This document shows positions 27,926-36,008 of a stretch of DNA of 64,000 nt, piece by piece. The stretch is taken from the NCBI GenBank assembly GCA_946481095.1, contig CAMLML010000001.1:1-64000 (forward strand), in the 5' to 3' direction. The stretch is from an uncultured Cellvibrio sp. (lineage in GTDB: Bacteria > Pseudomonadota > Gammaproteobacteria > Pseudomonadales > Cellvibrionaceae). Under the pieces are notes generated by a model that did no database searches, had not been told where the DNA came from, and worked only from the letters and a program-made list of their open reading frames with translations. A program made the translations under genes and the position numbers. Each line of letters begins with the position of its first letter. Position 1 is the first letter of the stretch.

Positions 27926-28838
27926 TCTTCCCCAGATCATCAATATGAATCGTCTTTTGAATTTCAACGCTGCCTAAACTTTCACTAATGGTTCCGAATT
28001 TAAAATCGGCAATCATTCGTTCAAGGCGTGGCAGGCAGCGATGCAAATTGGTGTAGTGGCGGAAATTGCTGAACCAGCTGGCGTTGGGGACGCGGGGTTG
28101 GTCGGGGTCGATTTCCCAGGGGTGTAAATAAAAAATTTGCGGTTTGGTTTGATTCAGACTGGCGGTTTCGAATAACCAGCGTGATAAAAAATAAGGATAT
28201 TGCCGAAAATATCCACCACCGGCAGCGGGTACAGATTGGCCGAGAATTTTTGCGGTAGTGAGTGGAAATTCAGTGAGCGTTTTTCCAGTATGTGTACCAA
28301 TTTTATAGGGCTCTTCAGGGCTGCCGGGAATTCCATAATTGTCGTGGCGTGTAGGGAAAATACTGGAGTCCCAGGTGAATCCCAATTCCGCCAATATGTC
28401 GAGTGCCCAAAGAGAATTGCGAGTAATCGAATAACTGGCCGCGCGATAACCGGTAATCGGCTGCTGAATTAAATCTTCCAGAATTTGTTTGGATTTTTCA
28501 GTTTCTTCACGAAATATTTTGGGGTCCTGTTTGTAAATAAGTTGATGGCTGTATCCGTGCGATGCGATTTCATGACCTTGCTGGTGAATGCGTTTAATTA
28601 ATTCCGGATAACGCTCGGCAACCCAACCTAAAATAAAAAACGTAATTTTAATTTTGTTGCGATCAAATAACGCCAGTAGTGTATTGGTGTTTTGCTCAAC
28701 ACGACAAGGCCATTTTTCCCAGGTGGATGGGTCAATCACTTTATTGAATGCGGCGACGTGGAAGTAATCTTCCACGTCGATGGTCATTGCATGAGTGATT
28801 TTTTTTCGAGATGGACTGGTCGCTTTGGCTGTTTGCAT
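27921..28838 (-). CDS. XrtA-associated polysaccharide deacetylase (DUF3473 type)
   Basis: 305 residues from the ATG at 28838, which has an AAGG ribosome site; an ATG five codons upstream overlaps the preceding gene. NodB-type fold: TIDVEDYF metal/catalytic motif near the start, ASHGYSH with the two metal His, RAASYSITRNSLWAL, and the C-terminal YLHPWEID of the DUF3473 extension. This form (TIGR03006) is specific to exosortase/PEP-CTERM exopolysaccharide loci and should remove N-acetyl groups from the polymer. It follows the UDP-sugar dehydrogenase with a one-base gap. Confidence 0.9.
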   Translation of the reverse strand: MQTAKATSPSRKKITHAMTIDVEDYFHVAAFNKVIDPSTWEKWPCRVEQNTNTLLALFDRNKIKITFFILGWVAERYPELIKRIHQQGHEIASHGYSHQLIYKQDPKIFREETEKSKQILEDLIQQPITGYRAASYSITRNSLWALDILAELGFTWDSSIFPTRHDNYGIPGSPEEPYKIGTHTGKTLTEFPLTTAKILGQSVPAAGGGYFRQYPYFLSRWLFETASLNQTKPQIFYLHPWEIDPDQPRVPNASWFSNFRHYTNLHRCLPRLERMIADFKFGTISESLGSVEIQKTIHIDDLGKI

Positions 28839-28839
28839 A

Positions 28840-30114
28840 TTAGAGCCTTGCATCTACAGCTGATTTGGGGAGTACATGTTTAACATCAAATAACACATGA
28901 TTGGTTTTCCCTAATGCGCGAATACCTTCTGCACCCATTTCTTTAAATTGATTGTGGGCAACACAAATGATGATGGCATCGTATGTATTTTTTTCGGGGG
29001 AATTAATTAAATCCAATCCGTATTCATGATGGGCCTCAGCTGGATCTGCCCAGGGATCATAAATATCCACCAGCGTGTTATAGGTTTTCATTTCTTCGAT
29101 AATATCGATCACACCCGTGTTACGCAGGTCGGGGCAATTTTCTTTAAAGGTTAATCCCATAATTAACACACGAGCATCTACCACTTGCGATTTGCGCTTG
29201 GTCATCATCTTCACAACCGAATCTGCAACAAACGCACCCATGGCATTGTTAACCCGGCGACCGGAAAGAATGACTTCCGGGTAGTAGCCCACTTGTTGTG
29301 CTTTGTGGGTCAGATAGTAAGGGTCAACGCTAATACAGTGGCCGCCCACCAGGCCCGGACGAAATGGCAGGAAATTCCATTTGGTTCCGGCGGCTTCCAG
29401 CACTTCCAGCGTGTCTATTCCAATACGGTGAAAAATCAGTGCCAATTCATTAACCAGTGCAATATTCAAATCGCGTTGGGTGTTTTCAATCACCTTGGCA
29501 GCTTCGGCCACTTTAATGCTGCTCGCTTTATGGGTGCCGACCACCACGATTTTTCGATACAGCTCATCAACATACCCGGCAACTTCCGGTGTTGATCCTG
29601 AAGTAATTTTGATGATGTTATGCACGCGGCGTTGCTTGTCGCCCGGGTTAATTCTTTCGGGGCTGTAACCGGCAAAAAAATCCTGATTGAATTTTAGGCC
29701 TGAAACTTGCTCTATGATCGGAATGCAGACTTCTTCGGTGCACCCCGGATAAACCGTCGACTCATAAATGACGATAGAGTTCTTTTTGATGACGCGACCC
29801 AAAAGCGCAGAAGCTTTTTCGAGTGGTGTCAAATCAGGTTGATGGCTGTTATTGATGGGGGTAGGAACTGTGACTATGTAGATGTCGCAGCCCTTGATAT
29901 CGGCTTCCTGTGTGGAAAACGTCAGGGATTTTGGCTCTTTAAGTTCTTCCGGGGAAAGTTCAAGTGTAGCGTCTATACCTTGTCGAAGAGCATCAACCCG
30001 TTGCAAGTTAATATCAAAACCAATGGTGTCGATTTTTTTTCCAAACTCGACTGCCAGTGGCAGGCCGACGTAACCTAGGCCGATAATGCATAATCTGGGA
30101 TTTGTTGGGAACAT
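28840..30114 (-). CDS. UDP-N-acetylhexosamine 6-dehydrogenase (TviB/WbpO-like)
   Basis: 424 residues. NAD-binding motif [18 protein letters not shown] at the N-terminus, [13 protein letters not shown], the catalytic-Cys region [15 protein letters not shown], and a C-terminal UDP-binding domain ([18 protein letters not shown]). The sequence is of the TviB/WbpO branch, which oxidises UDP-GlcNAc or UDP-GalNAc at C6 to the uronic acid. That would supply an acidic amino-sugar building block for the exopolysaccharide. It is transcribed divergently from the sugar transferase gene, with 188 bases between them. Confidence 0.92.
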   Translation of the reverse strand: MFPTNPRLCIIGLGYVGLPLAVEFGKKIDTIGFDINLQRVDALRQGIDATLELSPEELKEPKSLTFSTQEADIKGCDIYIVTVPTPINNSHQPDLTPLEKASALLGRVIKKNSIVIYESTVYPGCTEEVCIPIIEQVSGLKFNQDFFAGYSPERINPGDKQRRVHNIIKITSGSTPEVAGYVDELYRKIVVVGTHKASSIKVAEAAKVIENTQRDLNIALVNELALIFHRIGIDTLEVLEAAGTKWNFLPFRPGLVGGHCISVDPYYLTHKAQQVGYYPEVILSGRRVNNAMGAFVADSVVKMMTKRKSQVVDARVLIMGLTFKENCPDLRNTGVIDIIEEMKTYNTLVDIYDPWADPAEAHHEYGLDLINSPEKNTYDAIIICVAHNQFKEMGAEGIRALGKTNHVLFDVKHVLPKSAVDARL

Positions 30115-30227
30115 AAAGAATTCCTGTTAGTGAGCGTTTCCAAAGTTGGCAAAGGTACCACAAGTTAATGATGAATTTCGACTTTACATCCGTTTGTTTT
30201 ATCACAGGTATTTGTTGTGAAACCGGT

Positions 30228-30233
30228 TATAAT
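30228..30233 (+). promoter_or_regulatory. Possible -10 box upstream of the EPS export operon
   Basis: A perfect TATAAT in the 188-base divergent spacer, 69 bases upstream of the sugar-transferase start. No good -35 hexamer is seen at 16-18 bases, so this promoter is weakly supported. The spacer must hold control elements for both directions. Confidence 0.35.
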
Positions 30234-30302
30234 CGCCCGGCCTTGGTACAAGGAAATTTGTCTTTTTGTCAGAACATCATGGTTAATCCTTAGGAGTCGG
30301 GT

Positions 30303-31712
30303 TTGTCTTATATTCGCGTTAATAAACACTACGTGCATCTTCCCTATTTATATCTGGCAATTGCAGAAGCGATCAGTTTGGTTATTTCCCTCAGATTGGC
30401 TTTTGCAATTGTGGAGCACTTCAACCCCAGAGTAGAATTTTCCGATTTCCTCGCGCCGGTTTCTTACTTTATTTTCGTATCGGTTTTGACTTTTAGCAGT
30501 TTGGCCATGGGGGTTTATTCATCGCTGGTGCGCGAAGGCATGGTCAACATGTTATTGCGCACTCTGGTTAGTTTCTTTCTGCTTTCCAGTGCGGCATTAT
30601 TTTTGATTGATTTAATTACGTTGGAGGCATTTTTTGGCCAGACATTAATTTTTTGGGCCATATTAAGTGCAACCTTAATCATTTCAATTGTACGTTTCAT
30701 ATTTATCCGAATGGTCGATGCCAAACAGGTTCGGCGTAGGGTTATTTTTTATGGTGCAGGAGCAAAAGCAAAAAAGCTTCTGCAGGAACTTATGCCGAAT
30801 TCAGGCAGCTTGGCGATTGATATTTATGCTTGTGTACCCAGTGCCCAGGAAGTCGTGCAGGTAACGGAAGTTCCTGTGATTCCCGAGCCTGAAGATTGGG
30901 TCAAACTTGTCAGAGAAAATCAGATTTCAGAAATTGTAATTACTCCGGATGAACGTCGTCGTCTGTCAGGTGATGCATTTCCCTTAAGCCAATTTCTGGA
31001 TTGCAAGTTAATGGGAGTTCCCTCGGTTTATGCCCAGAGTTTTTACGAGCGTGAAATGGGGATTATTGATGTAAGCCTGTTGCAGCCGGGATGGATGTTG
31101 TATTCCGATGGTTTCAATTTTTCACGCAGTTCACTTATTGCCAAGCGTTTGTTTGATATTGTTCTTGCCAGCTCGTTTTTATTGTTGTTATGGCCTTTTA
31201 TGTTGCTGACAGCCATAGCCGTCAAGCTCGAGAGCAAGGGACCTGCGCTTTACCATCAGGTCAGAGTGGGATTGCACGGGAAAACATTCCGTATTTATAA
31301 GTTTCGCAGTATGCGCCAGGACGCGGAAAAAAATGGTGCTGTGTGGGCGCAAAAAAATGACAATCGCATAACACGCGTAGGTGCATTTATTCGCAACACA
31401 CGGCTGGACGAATTACCGCAAATTTATAATGTGTTGGTGGGGCAGATGAGTTTTGTGGGGCCTCGACCCGAGCGTCCTGAATTTGTGAAAAGTCTTTGTG
31501 AACAAATCCCCTATTACGACATGCGTCATAAAGTAAAGCCGGGATTAATGGGTTGGGCACAATTAAAATACCCTTACGGTGCATCGGTTGAAGATGCAAA
31601 AAATAAACTGCAATACGATCTTTATTACACCAAAAATCACAGTTTCATGATGGATGTATTAATCATGATCCAGACGGTAGAAATTATTCTTTTAGGCAAA
31701 GGCGTACATTAA
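30303..31712 (+). CDS. XrtA-type undecaprenyl-phosphate sugar transferase (EPS initiation)
   Basis: 469 residues with a TTG start six bases after AGGAG. N-terminal membrane helices, a CoA-binding-like Rossmann region (RRRVIFYGAGAKAKKLL), one further helix (ASSFLLLLWPFMLL), then the bacterial sugar transferase domain: YKFRSMRQDAE, RLDELPQIYNVL, MSFVGPRPERPEF, KPGLMGWAQL. It transfers the first sugar phosphate to the lipid carrier. The length and architecture match TIGR03013, the form found in PEP-CTERM loci. It is first in a plus-strand operon running to prsT. Confidence 0.93.
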   Translation: MSYIRVNKHYVHLPYLYLAIAEAISLVISLRLAFAIVEHFNPRVEFSDFLAPVSYFIFVSVLTFSSLAMGVYSSLVREGMVNMLLRTLVSFFLLSSAALFLIDLITLEAFFGQTLIFWAILSATLIISIVRFIFIRMVDAKQVRRRVIFYGAGAKAKKLLQELMPNSGSLAIDIYACVPSAQEVVQVTEVPVIPEPEDWVKLVRENQISEIVITPDERRRLSGDAFPLSQFLDCKLMGVPSVYAQSFYEREMGIIDVSLLQPGWMLYSDGFNFSRSSLIAKRLFDIVLASSFLLLLWPFMLLTAIAVKLESKGPALYHQVRVGLHGKTFRIYKFRSMRQDAEKNGAVWAQKNDNRITRVGAFIRNTRLDELPQIYNVLVGQMSFVGPRPERPEFVKSLCEQIPYYDMRHKVKPGLMGWAQLKYPYGASVEDAKNKLQYDLYYTKNHSFMMDVLIMIQTVEIILLGKGVH

Positions 31713-31727
31713 AAAACGGAGCGAGCT

Positions 31728-32345
31728 ATGAAAATTGTTTTATCTTTATTGGCGGGGATACTGGCATTGGGGTGTATCGGTTGCTCCGGTGCTAAAAAGG
31801 AAAAAATGCCGCCGATTGTTGAATCAGCAGTTACTATCAGCGATTACCGGATTGGTGTTGATGATGATCTGGATGTCAATGTCTGGCGCAATCCGGAACT
31901 GAGCATGAAATTACGGGTACGTCCGGATGGAAAAATTTCCATGCCATTGGTAGGGGATATTCCGGCAGCGGATATGACCAGTACCGAGTTGGCACAAGTG
32001 ATCAGCAAACGTTTGTCCAATTACGTAAAAAATCCGCAAGTTACTGTAATAGTAGCCAATCCCAGCAGTTCGGATTTTTTGCGGCGTGTGCGTGTTACCG
32101 GTGCTGTTAAAAATCCGCAATCGATTGCCTATCGTGATGGTATGACAGTACTGGATTTGATTTTGCTTGCTGGTGGATTAAATGATTTTGCTTCAGGAAA
32201 TAGAGCAACCCTGTATCGAAAAATTGATGGCGCCACCAGAGCATACCCCATAAAACTGGATGATTTGATTAATGATGGTGACGTTGATACCAACTACACC
32301 TTGCAGCCGTCTGACATTGTCAGTGTGCCTGAAAGACGTTTTTAA
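31728..32345 (+). CDS. XrtA-type polysaccharide export lipoprotein (Wza-like)
   Basis: 205 residues. Lipoprotein signal MKIVLSLLAGILALGCIGC with cleavage before the Cys of the IGC-S lipobox. Then a polysaccharide biosynthesis/export domain (IGVDDDLDVNVWRNPELSM, VRPDGKISMPLVGDI) and a SLBB domain (VRVTGAVKNPQSIAYRDG). It should form the outer-membrane export channel for the polymer. It is shorter than E. coli Wza, as usual for the PEP-CTERM type (TIGR03027). Confidence 0.92.
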   Translation: MKIVLSLLAGILALGCIGCSGAKKEKMPPIVESAVTISDYRIGVDDDLDVNVWRNPELSMKLRVRPDGKISMPLVGDIPAADMTSTELAQVISKRLSNYVKNPQVTVIVANPSSSDFLRRVRVTGAVKNPQSIAYRDGMTVLDLILLAGGLNDFASGNRATLYRKIDGATRAYPIKLDDLINDGDVDTNYTLQPSDIVSVPERRF

Positions 32346-32378
32346 TCGCAGTATTGAGTTAATTAACAGAGAGAGTCC

Positions 32379-33896
32379 ATGGACAAAGTCTATCTTCGAG
32401 AGCTGTTTGATGCATTTAAAGCGGAATTGATTCGATTCCGGTTTTTTGTTGTTGCAGCTTTTCTTGTTATTGCATTTATCTTTTTAGCGATAGGGTTTAC
32501 CTGGCCAAAAAACTACACCACCAGTGCAGTTTTATATGCAGATGACACCAACATTATTGGCCCTTTGTTAAAAGATAATGCTGTCGTCACACAGATTGAT
32601 AGATCTGAGAAAGCCAGTGAAATTATTTATACCAAACCCATTATGCTGTCAGTAGGTTTGCGTTCCGGGTTAATCAAAGAAGAAATGACAGAAACCGAAC
32701 AGTTGCGGGTAGTGGATTTTATTCGTGGGCGTATTCGCATTGAAAGGGAGCGAAATAACAATTATTTTCGCTTGTCTTTTACAGCAAATAATCCTGATGT
32801 TTCATTTGAAGTGCTGAATGCGATAGTAGCAGAGTTTATTGAAAATGCTGCGCGCAAAAAACGCGATGAAAGTATGAGCGCTTATACCTTCATTGATAAC
32901 CAGGTGCAAACCTATAAAAAACGATTGGAAAGTGCGGAAGATAAACTGAAGGAGTTTAAGGCGCAAAATACAGATGGTACAGAAGAACAAGTGAATTCCC
33001 GTCTGGCAAGTTTACGTCAGGATATTGAAACACTGAAAATTAATCTGGAAGAAACTCAGGCTCGCATTAATACCATTACCCAACAGTTGGGTAGTGAAGG
33101 TCAGTATCTGCAGGCAAAAGGCCAAGCCGATGAGCTGCGACAAAAACGACAAACCCTGGTATCGCAACTGGAACAGTTGCAATTGAGCTATCAGGACAGC
33201 TACCCCGATATTATTTCGCTGAAATCCCAAATTGCTGAAGTGGATCTGTCTATAGAAAAAATGCAGGAATCGGGTGCGGTGTTTGGCAGTGGTGAAAAAC
33301 TTCAAAACCCGCTTTATGAAGAGTTGCGTAAACAATTGTCAGAAGCTGATGTGGAAATGCGTACTCAGAAACGTCGCATGCAATCATTGCTGAATCTTCA
33401 GTCGGAAGAATTGGAAAGGCAGGAGCGGATTGCTGCGAGGCAGGCAAAGTTATCTGAATTGACACGTGATAATGATGTCACTCGAAAAGTGTATGATGAA
33501 ATGTTGCAGAAGAAAGAAGCTGCCCGTTTGTCCATGACACTGGATCAGGAAGGCCAGGGCATTACTTACCGTGTGCAAGAGTCACCTTCATTTCCGTTGC
33601 GCCCTGCAGGTTTGCGTTTTATTCATTTTGTAATTCTGGGGCCTATATTTGCATTCCTTGCCCCTATAGGTTTGTTAATCGCTTACATTATGGTTGATCC
33701 ACATTTGCGATCTGCAAGAATTTTGCAAAAACAATTACCGGATGATGTGAATATGATTGGCGTAATTCCTCATTATGACTCGCCCATAGTGCAACGATTA
33801 TTGCGTAAGGATGCATTAATGCTTTTGGCTGTGGCCTGTTTTGGTATGACAGTTTACGTTGCTTCTGCTGCCTTTTGGCAGATCACCAATAGTTAA
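32379..33896 (+). CDS. XrtA-type polysaccharide chain-length determinant (Wzz-like)
   Basis: 505 residues. N-terminal membrane helix (VVAAFLVIAFIFLAIGFTW), a periplasmic Wzz domain, a long coiled-coil region about 170-390 rich in Gln, Glu and Lys (for example TQARINTITQQLG), and a C-terminal helix pair after FPLRPAGLRF. It spans the periplasm, controls chain length and connects the inner-membrane polymerase with the export lipoprotein. Family TIGR03007 by context and architecture. Confidence 0.92.
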   Translation: MDKVYLRELFDAFKAELIRFRFFVVAAFLVIAFIFLAIGFTWPKNYTTSAVLYADDTNIIGPLLKDNAVVTQIDRSEKASEIIYTKPIMLSVGLRSGLIKEEMTETEQLRVVDFIRGRIRIERERNNNYFRLSFTANNPDVSFEVLNAIVAEFIENAARKKRDESMSAYTFIDNQVQTYKKRLESAEDKLKEFKAQNTDGTEEQVNSRLASLRQDIETLKINLEETQARINTITQQLGSEGQYLQAKGQADELRQKRQTLVSQLEQLQLSYQDSYPDIISLKSQIAEVDLSIEKMQESGAVFGSGEKLQNPLYEELRKQLSEADVEMRTQKRRMQSLLNLQSEELERQERIAARQAKLSELTRDNDVTRKVYDEMLQKKEAARLSMTLDQEGQGITYRVQESPSFPLRPAGLRFIHFVILGPIFAFLAPIGLLIAYIMVDPHLRSARILQKQLPDDVNMIGVIPHYDSPIVQRLLRKDALMLLAVACFGMTVYVASAAFWQITNS

Positions 33897-33910
33897 CCCG
33901 GGGTCGTATC

Positions 33911-34702
33911 ATGAAAAAAGAACCCAGAGACAAAAAGAAACTAATGTCGTTGGTTGACGAATTTAATGACTTGGTTGAATCGTCAGATCAACTGGTCAAA
34001 GAGGCTGTAATGGAACACAAAAAGCACGAACAAATTAAAAATATTCCTTCGCCCGCATTGTGGTCGCATGAGGAGCTTTACGATAAGAAAATTATTTTTG
34101 CAGGTATGCGCCAGCGTAGTTTATTGAATGCTTTTCGTGAAGTCAGAATTCGTCTGTTACAAAAAAGCAAAACCGATAATATGGTGGTGTTGGTGACTTC
34201 GGTCGCAAGTACAGGATCTTCCAGTGCATTTTCGTTTAATCTGGCGGCCACATTCGCGTTGGATCATTACAAGACAGCTTTATATGTCGATTGTAATCCT
34301 TATGAATCAGACATAGAAAAATATGTTCTGGGTGATATTCATCATGGATTAACCCAATACCTTTCAGAAAATTCGGTTCCACTGGAAGATATTATTTACC
34401 CCTCGGGTGTTGAGCGTTTACGCATAATTCCTTCAGGGCAGGGTAGTGAATCTGCGGCAGAAATTTTTAACTCCAAAAAAATGCAAGCGTTTATCAGTGA
34501 AATCAAATCCCGTTATCCTGACAGGTTTATTGTACTGGATGCACCTTCAGTGCAGCAATCGACAGAAGCCAGGATTTTATCCAAGTTTTGTGATTACACC
34601 TTGTTGGTGGTTCCATTTGGAAAAGCAGTGACTGATGAAGTACTGGCGGCTGTTGATGCAGTTGGAAAAGAAAAATTCGCAGGGTTGGTATTTGCAAGTT
34701 AG
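33911..34702 (+). CDS. BY-kinase-like (CpsD/CapB) protein with degenerate Walker A
   Basis: 263 residues, positioned directly after the chain-length gene as tyrosine autokinases are. The fold is recognisable: FREVRIRLLQKS, VLVTSVAS, NLAATFALDHYKTALYVDCNP (Walker A' position), RFIVLDAPS (Walker B). However, the P-loop position reads STGSSSAFS, with Ser104 where the invariant Lys belongs and no GxGK. There is also no C-terminal tyrosine cluster. It is therefore probably unable to bind or hydrolyse ATP normally and may be a structural partner of the chain-length protein. The frame is intact, so it is not a simple pseudogene. Confidence 0.82.
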   Translation: MKKEPRDKKKLMSLVDEFNDLVESSDQLVKEAVMEHKKHEQIKNIPSPALWSHEELYDKKIIFAGMRQRSLLNAFREVRIRLLQKSKTDNMVVLVTSVASTGSSSAFSFNLAATFALDHYKTALYVDCNPYESDIEKYVLGDIHHGLTQYLSENSVPLEDIIYPSGVERLRIIPSGQGSESAAEIFNSKKMQAFISEIKSRYPDRFIVLDAPSVQQSTEARILSKFCDYTLLVVPFGKAVTDEVLAAVDAVGKEKFAGLVFAS

Positions 34703-34725
34703 GCTTTGATAAGTCAGGAAATTTT

Positions 34726-36003
34726 ATGCGATCAACAATAAAATTAACAACGCTGTTTTTTTTCTTGCCATCTCTGGGGTACGCCAAGAATTTTTCGGTA
34801 GATCTTTCAGCCGCTGTTGGCGAGTCTGACAATGCATTAAAAACATCCGGAAATGAAATTAGCGAGCAACAAAATCGCTACGCAGCTGCTATAGAAGGTG
34901 AGTGGCTTACAGAATGGCTGAATGCCAATGTGCAATATGCAGCGACCCGGGAAACTTTCTCTGATAATTCACAACAAGACGAAAGTTATTTGCAGGGTGA
35001 TTCGGCCGTTAAGTTGGGTAATGCCACCAGTATTCTCAATCTGGATTTGCGCCATTCCCGCAGAACATTATTACAAGATATAGCAGCAGCGCCTACCACT
35101 GCGAACCAGGAAGAAAGGGAGATAGTGTCCGCTATGCCCAGCGCACGTTTTCAAATGAGCGGAAGCGATGAGCTGATATTTTCGGCTGATTTTTCCCGTA
35201 CTCGTTATCTGGAATCGGAAATCCGTGATGCTGATCGAAATACTTATGGATTGGATTATAGTCACGACTTTTCAGCGGTAGATACTGTAAATTTACGTGT
35301 AAAAAAAACAGAGTCGGAATTCTTATTTTTCCCTTCTGCGAATTACAAGCTGATTTCCACGGCAGCAGTTTATCAAGTTAATTTACGGCAGTTGTCTTAT
35401 TCTATAGGTGCAGGGCGAGATAGTACGCAACCGGAAATTGGTGAGGATCATTCCGTTCCTCACTACGAGGCTTCCGTGAATTATAAATCCGGCGCCAATA
35501 ATTTTCGTGTTTATCTGGATCAATCAATAACAGATAGTTCACTTGGGCAAGGTTTGGATTTTGTTATTGCCGATGTTCCGATTGTTGATGCAGCCATAAC
35601 AGATGTTGGAATTATTAAACGGATCACCGGTGGTGTTGATTGGAATACAAGTAATCTATGCGCACGTTGTGACTTGGCTTTGGGATTTGCCAATACAAAA
35701 GATGTGTATTTCGATTCTGATTCCGAGTCCACTCAAAAAACGGCAACTATTAACTTCAGATATACGTTTTCACCTCAGGCGCAAACATTAATAATGCATA
35801 GTGTTTCTGATCAGGAGCCGGTGTTGGGGCAGTTAACAGAACAGTATCGCCAGTCAATAACACGTTTGTCATTTCAATATAGCTTTTTGCGTAATATCAG
35901 TCTTGAAATTTTTACAGAAAAAGAAGATCGTTCATCTGATTCCGAAGTGCAGGATTACACTGAAAATTTCACAGGTTTGGCGCTGGCCTATCATTTCGAG
36001 TAA
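34726..36003 (+). CDS. PEP-CTERM-locus outer-membrane beta-barrel protein (TIGR03016-like)
   Basis: 425 residues. Cleavable signal MRSTIKLTTLFFFLPSLGYA, then repeating amphipathic strands ending in aromatic residues (TYGLDYSHDFSAVDTVNLRV, TATINFRYTFSP) and a C-terminal Phe-x-Glu end (LAYHFE), as in outer-membrane barrels. Its position between the kinase-like gene and prsT is that of the uncharacterised PEP-CTERM-associated protein TIGR03016. It may help the polymer cross the outer membrane. Exact function is unknown. Confidence 0.8.
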   Translation: MRSTIKLTTLFFFLPSLGYAKNFSVDLSAAVGESDNALKTSGNEISEQQNRYAAAIEGEWLTEWLNANVQYAATRETFSDNSQQDESYLQGDSAVKLGNATSILNLDLRHSRRTLLQDIAAAPTTANQEEREIVSAMPSARFQMSGSDELIFSADFSRTRYLESEIRDADRNTYGLDYSHDFSAVDTVNLRVKKTESEFLFFPSANYKLISTAAVYQVNLRQLSYSIGAGRDSTQPEIGEDHSVPHYEASVNYKSGANNFRVYLDQSITDSSLGQGLDFVIADVPIVDAAITDVGIIKRITGGVDWNTSNLCARCDLALGFANTKDVYFDSDSESTQKTATINFRYTFSPQAQTLIMHSVSDQEPVLGQLTEQYRQSITRLSFQYSFLRNISLEIFTEKEDRSSDSEVQDYTENFTGLALAYHFE

Positions 36004-36008
36004 TCATC

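Noticed and set aside
29185..29595. 136-residue plus-strand frame
   Set aside because: Antisense to the UDP-sugar dehydrogenase gene, which has full family motifs.
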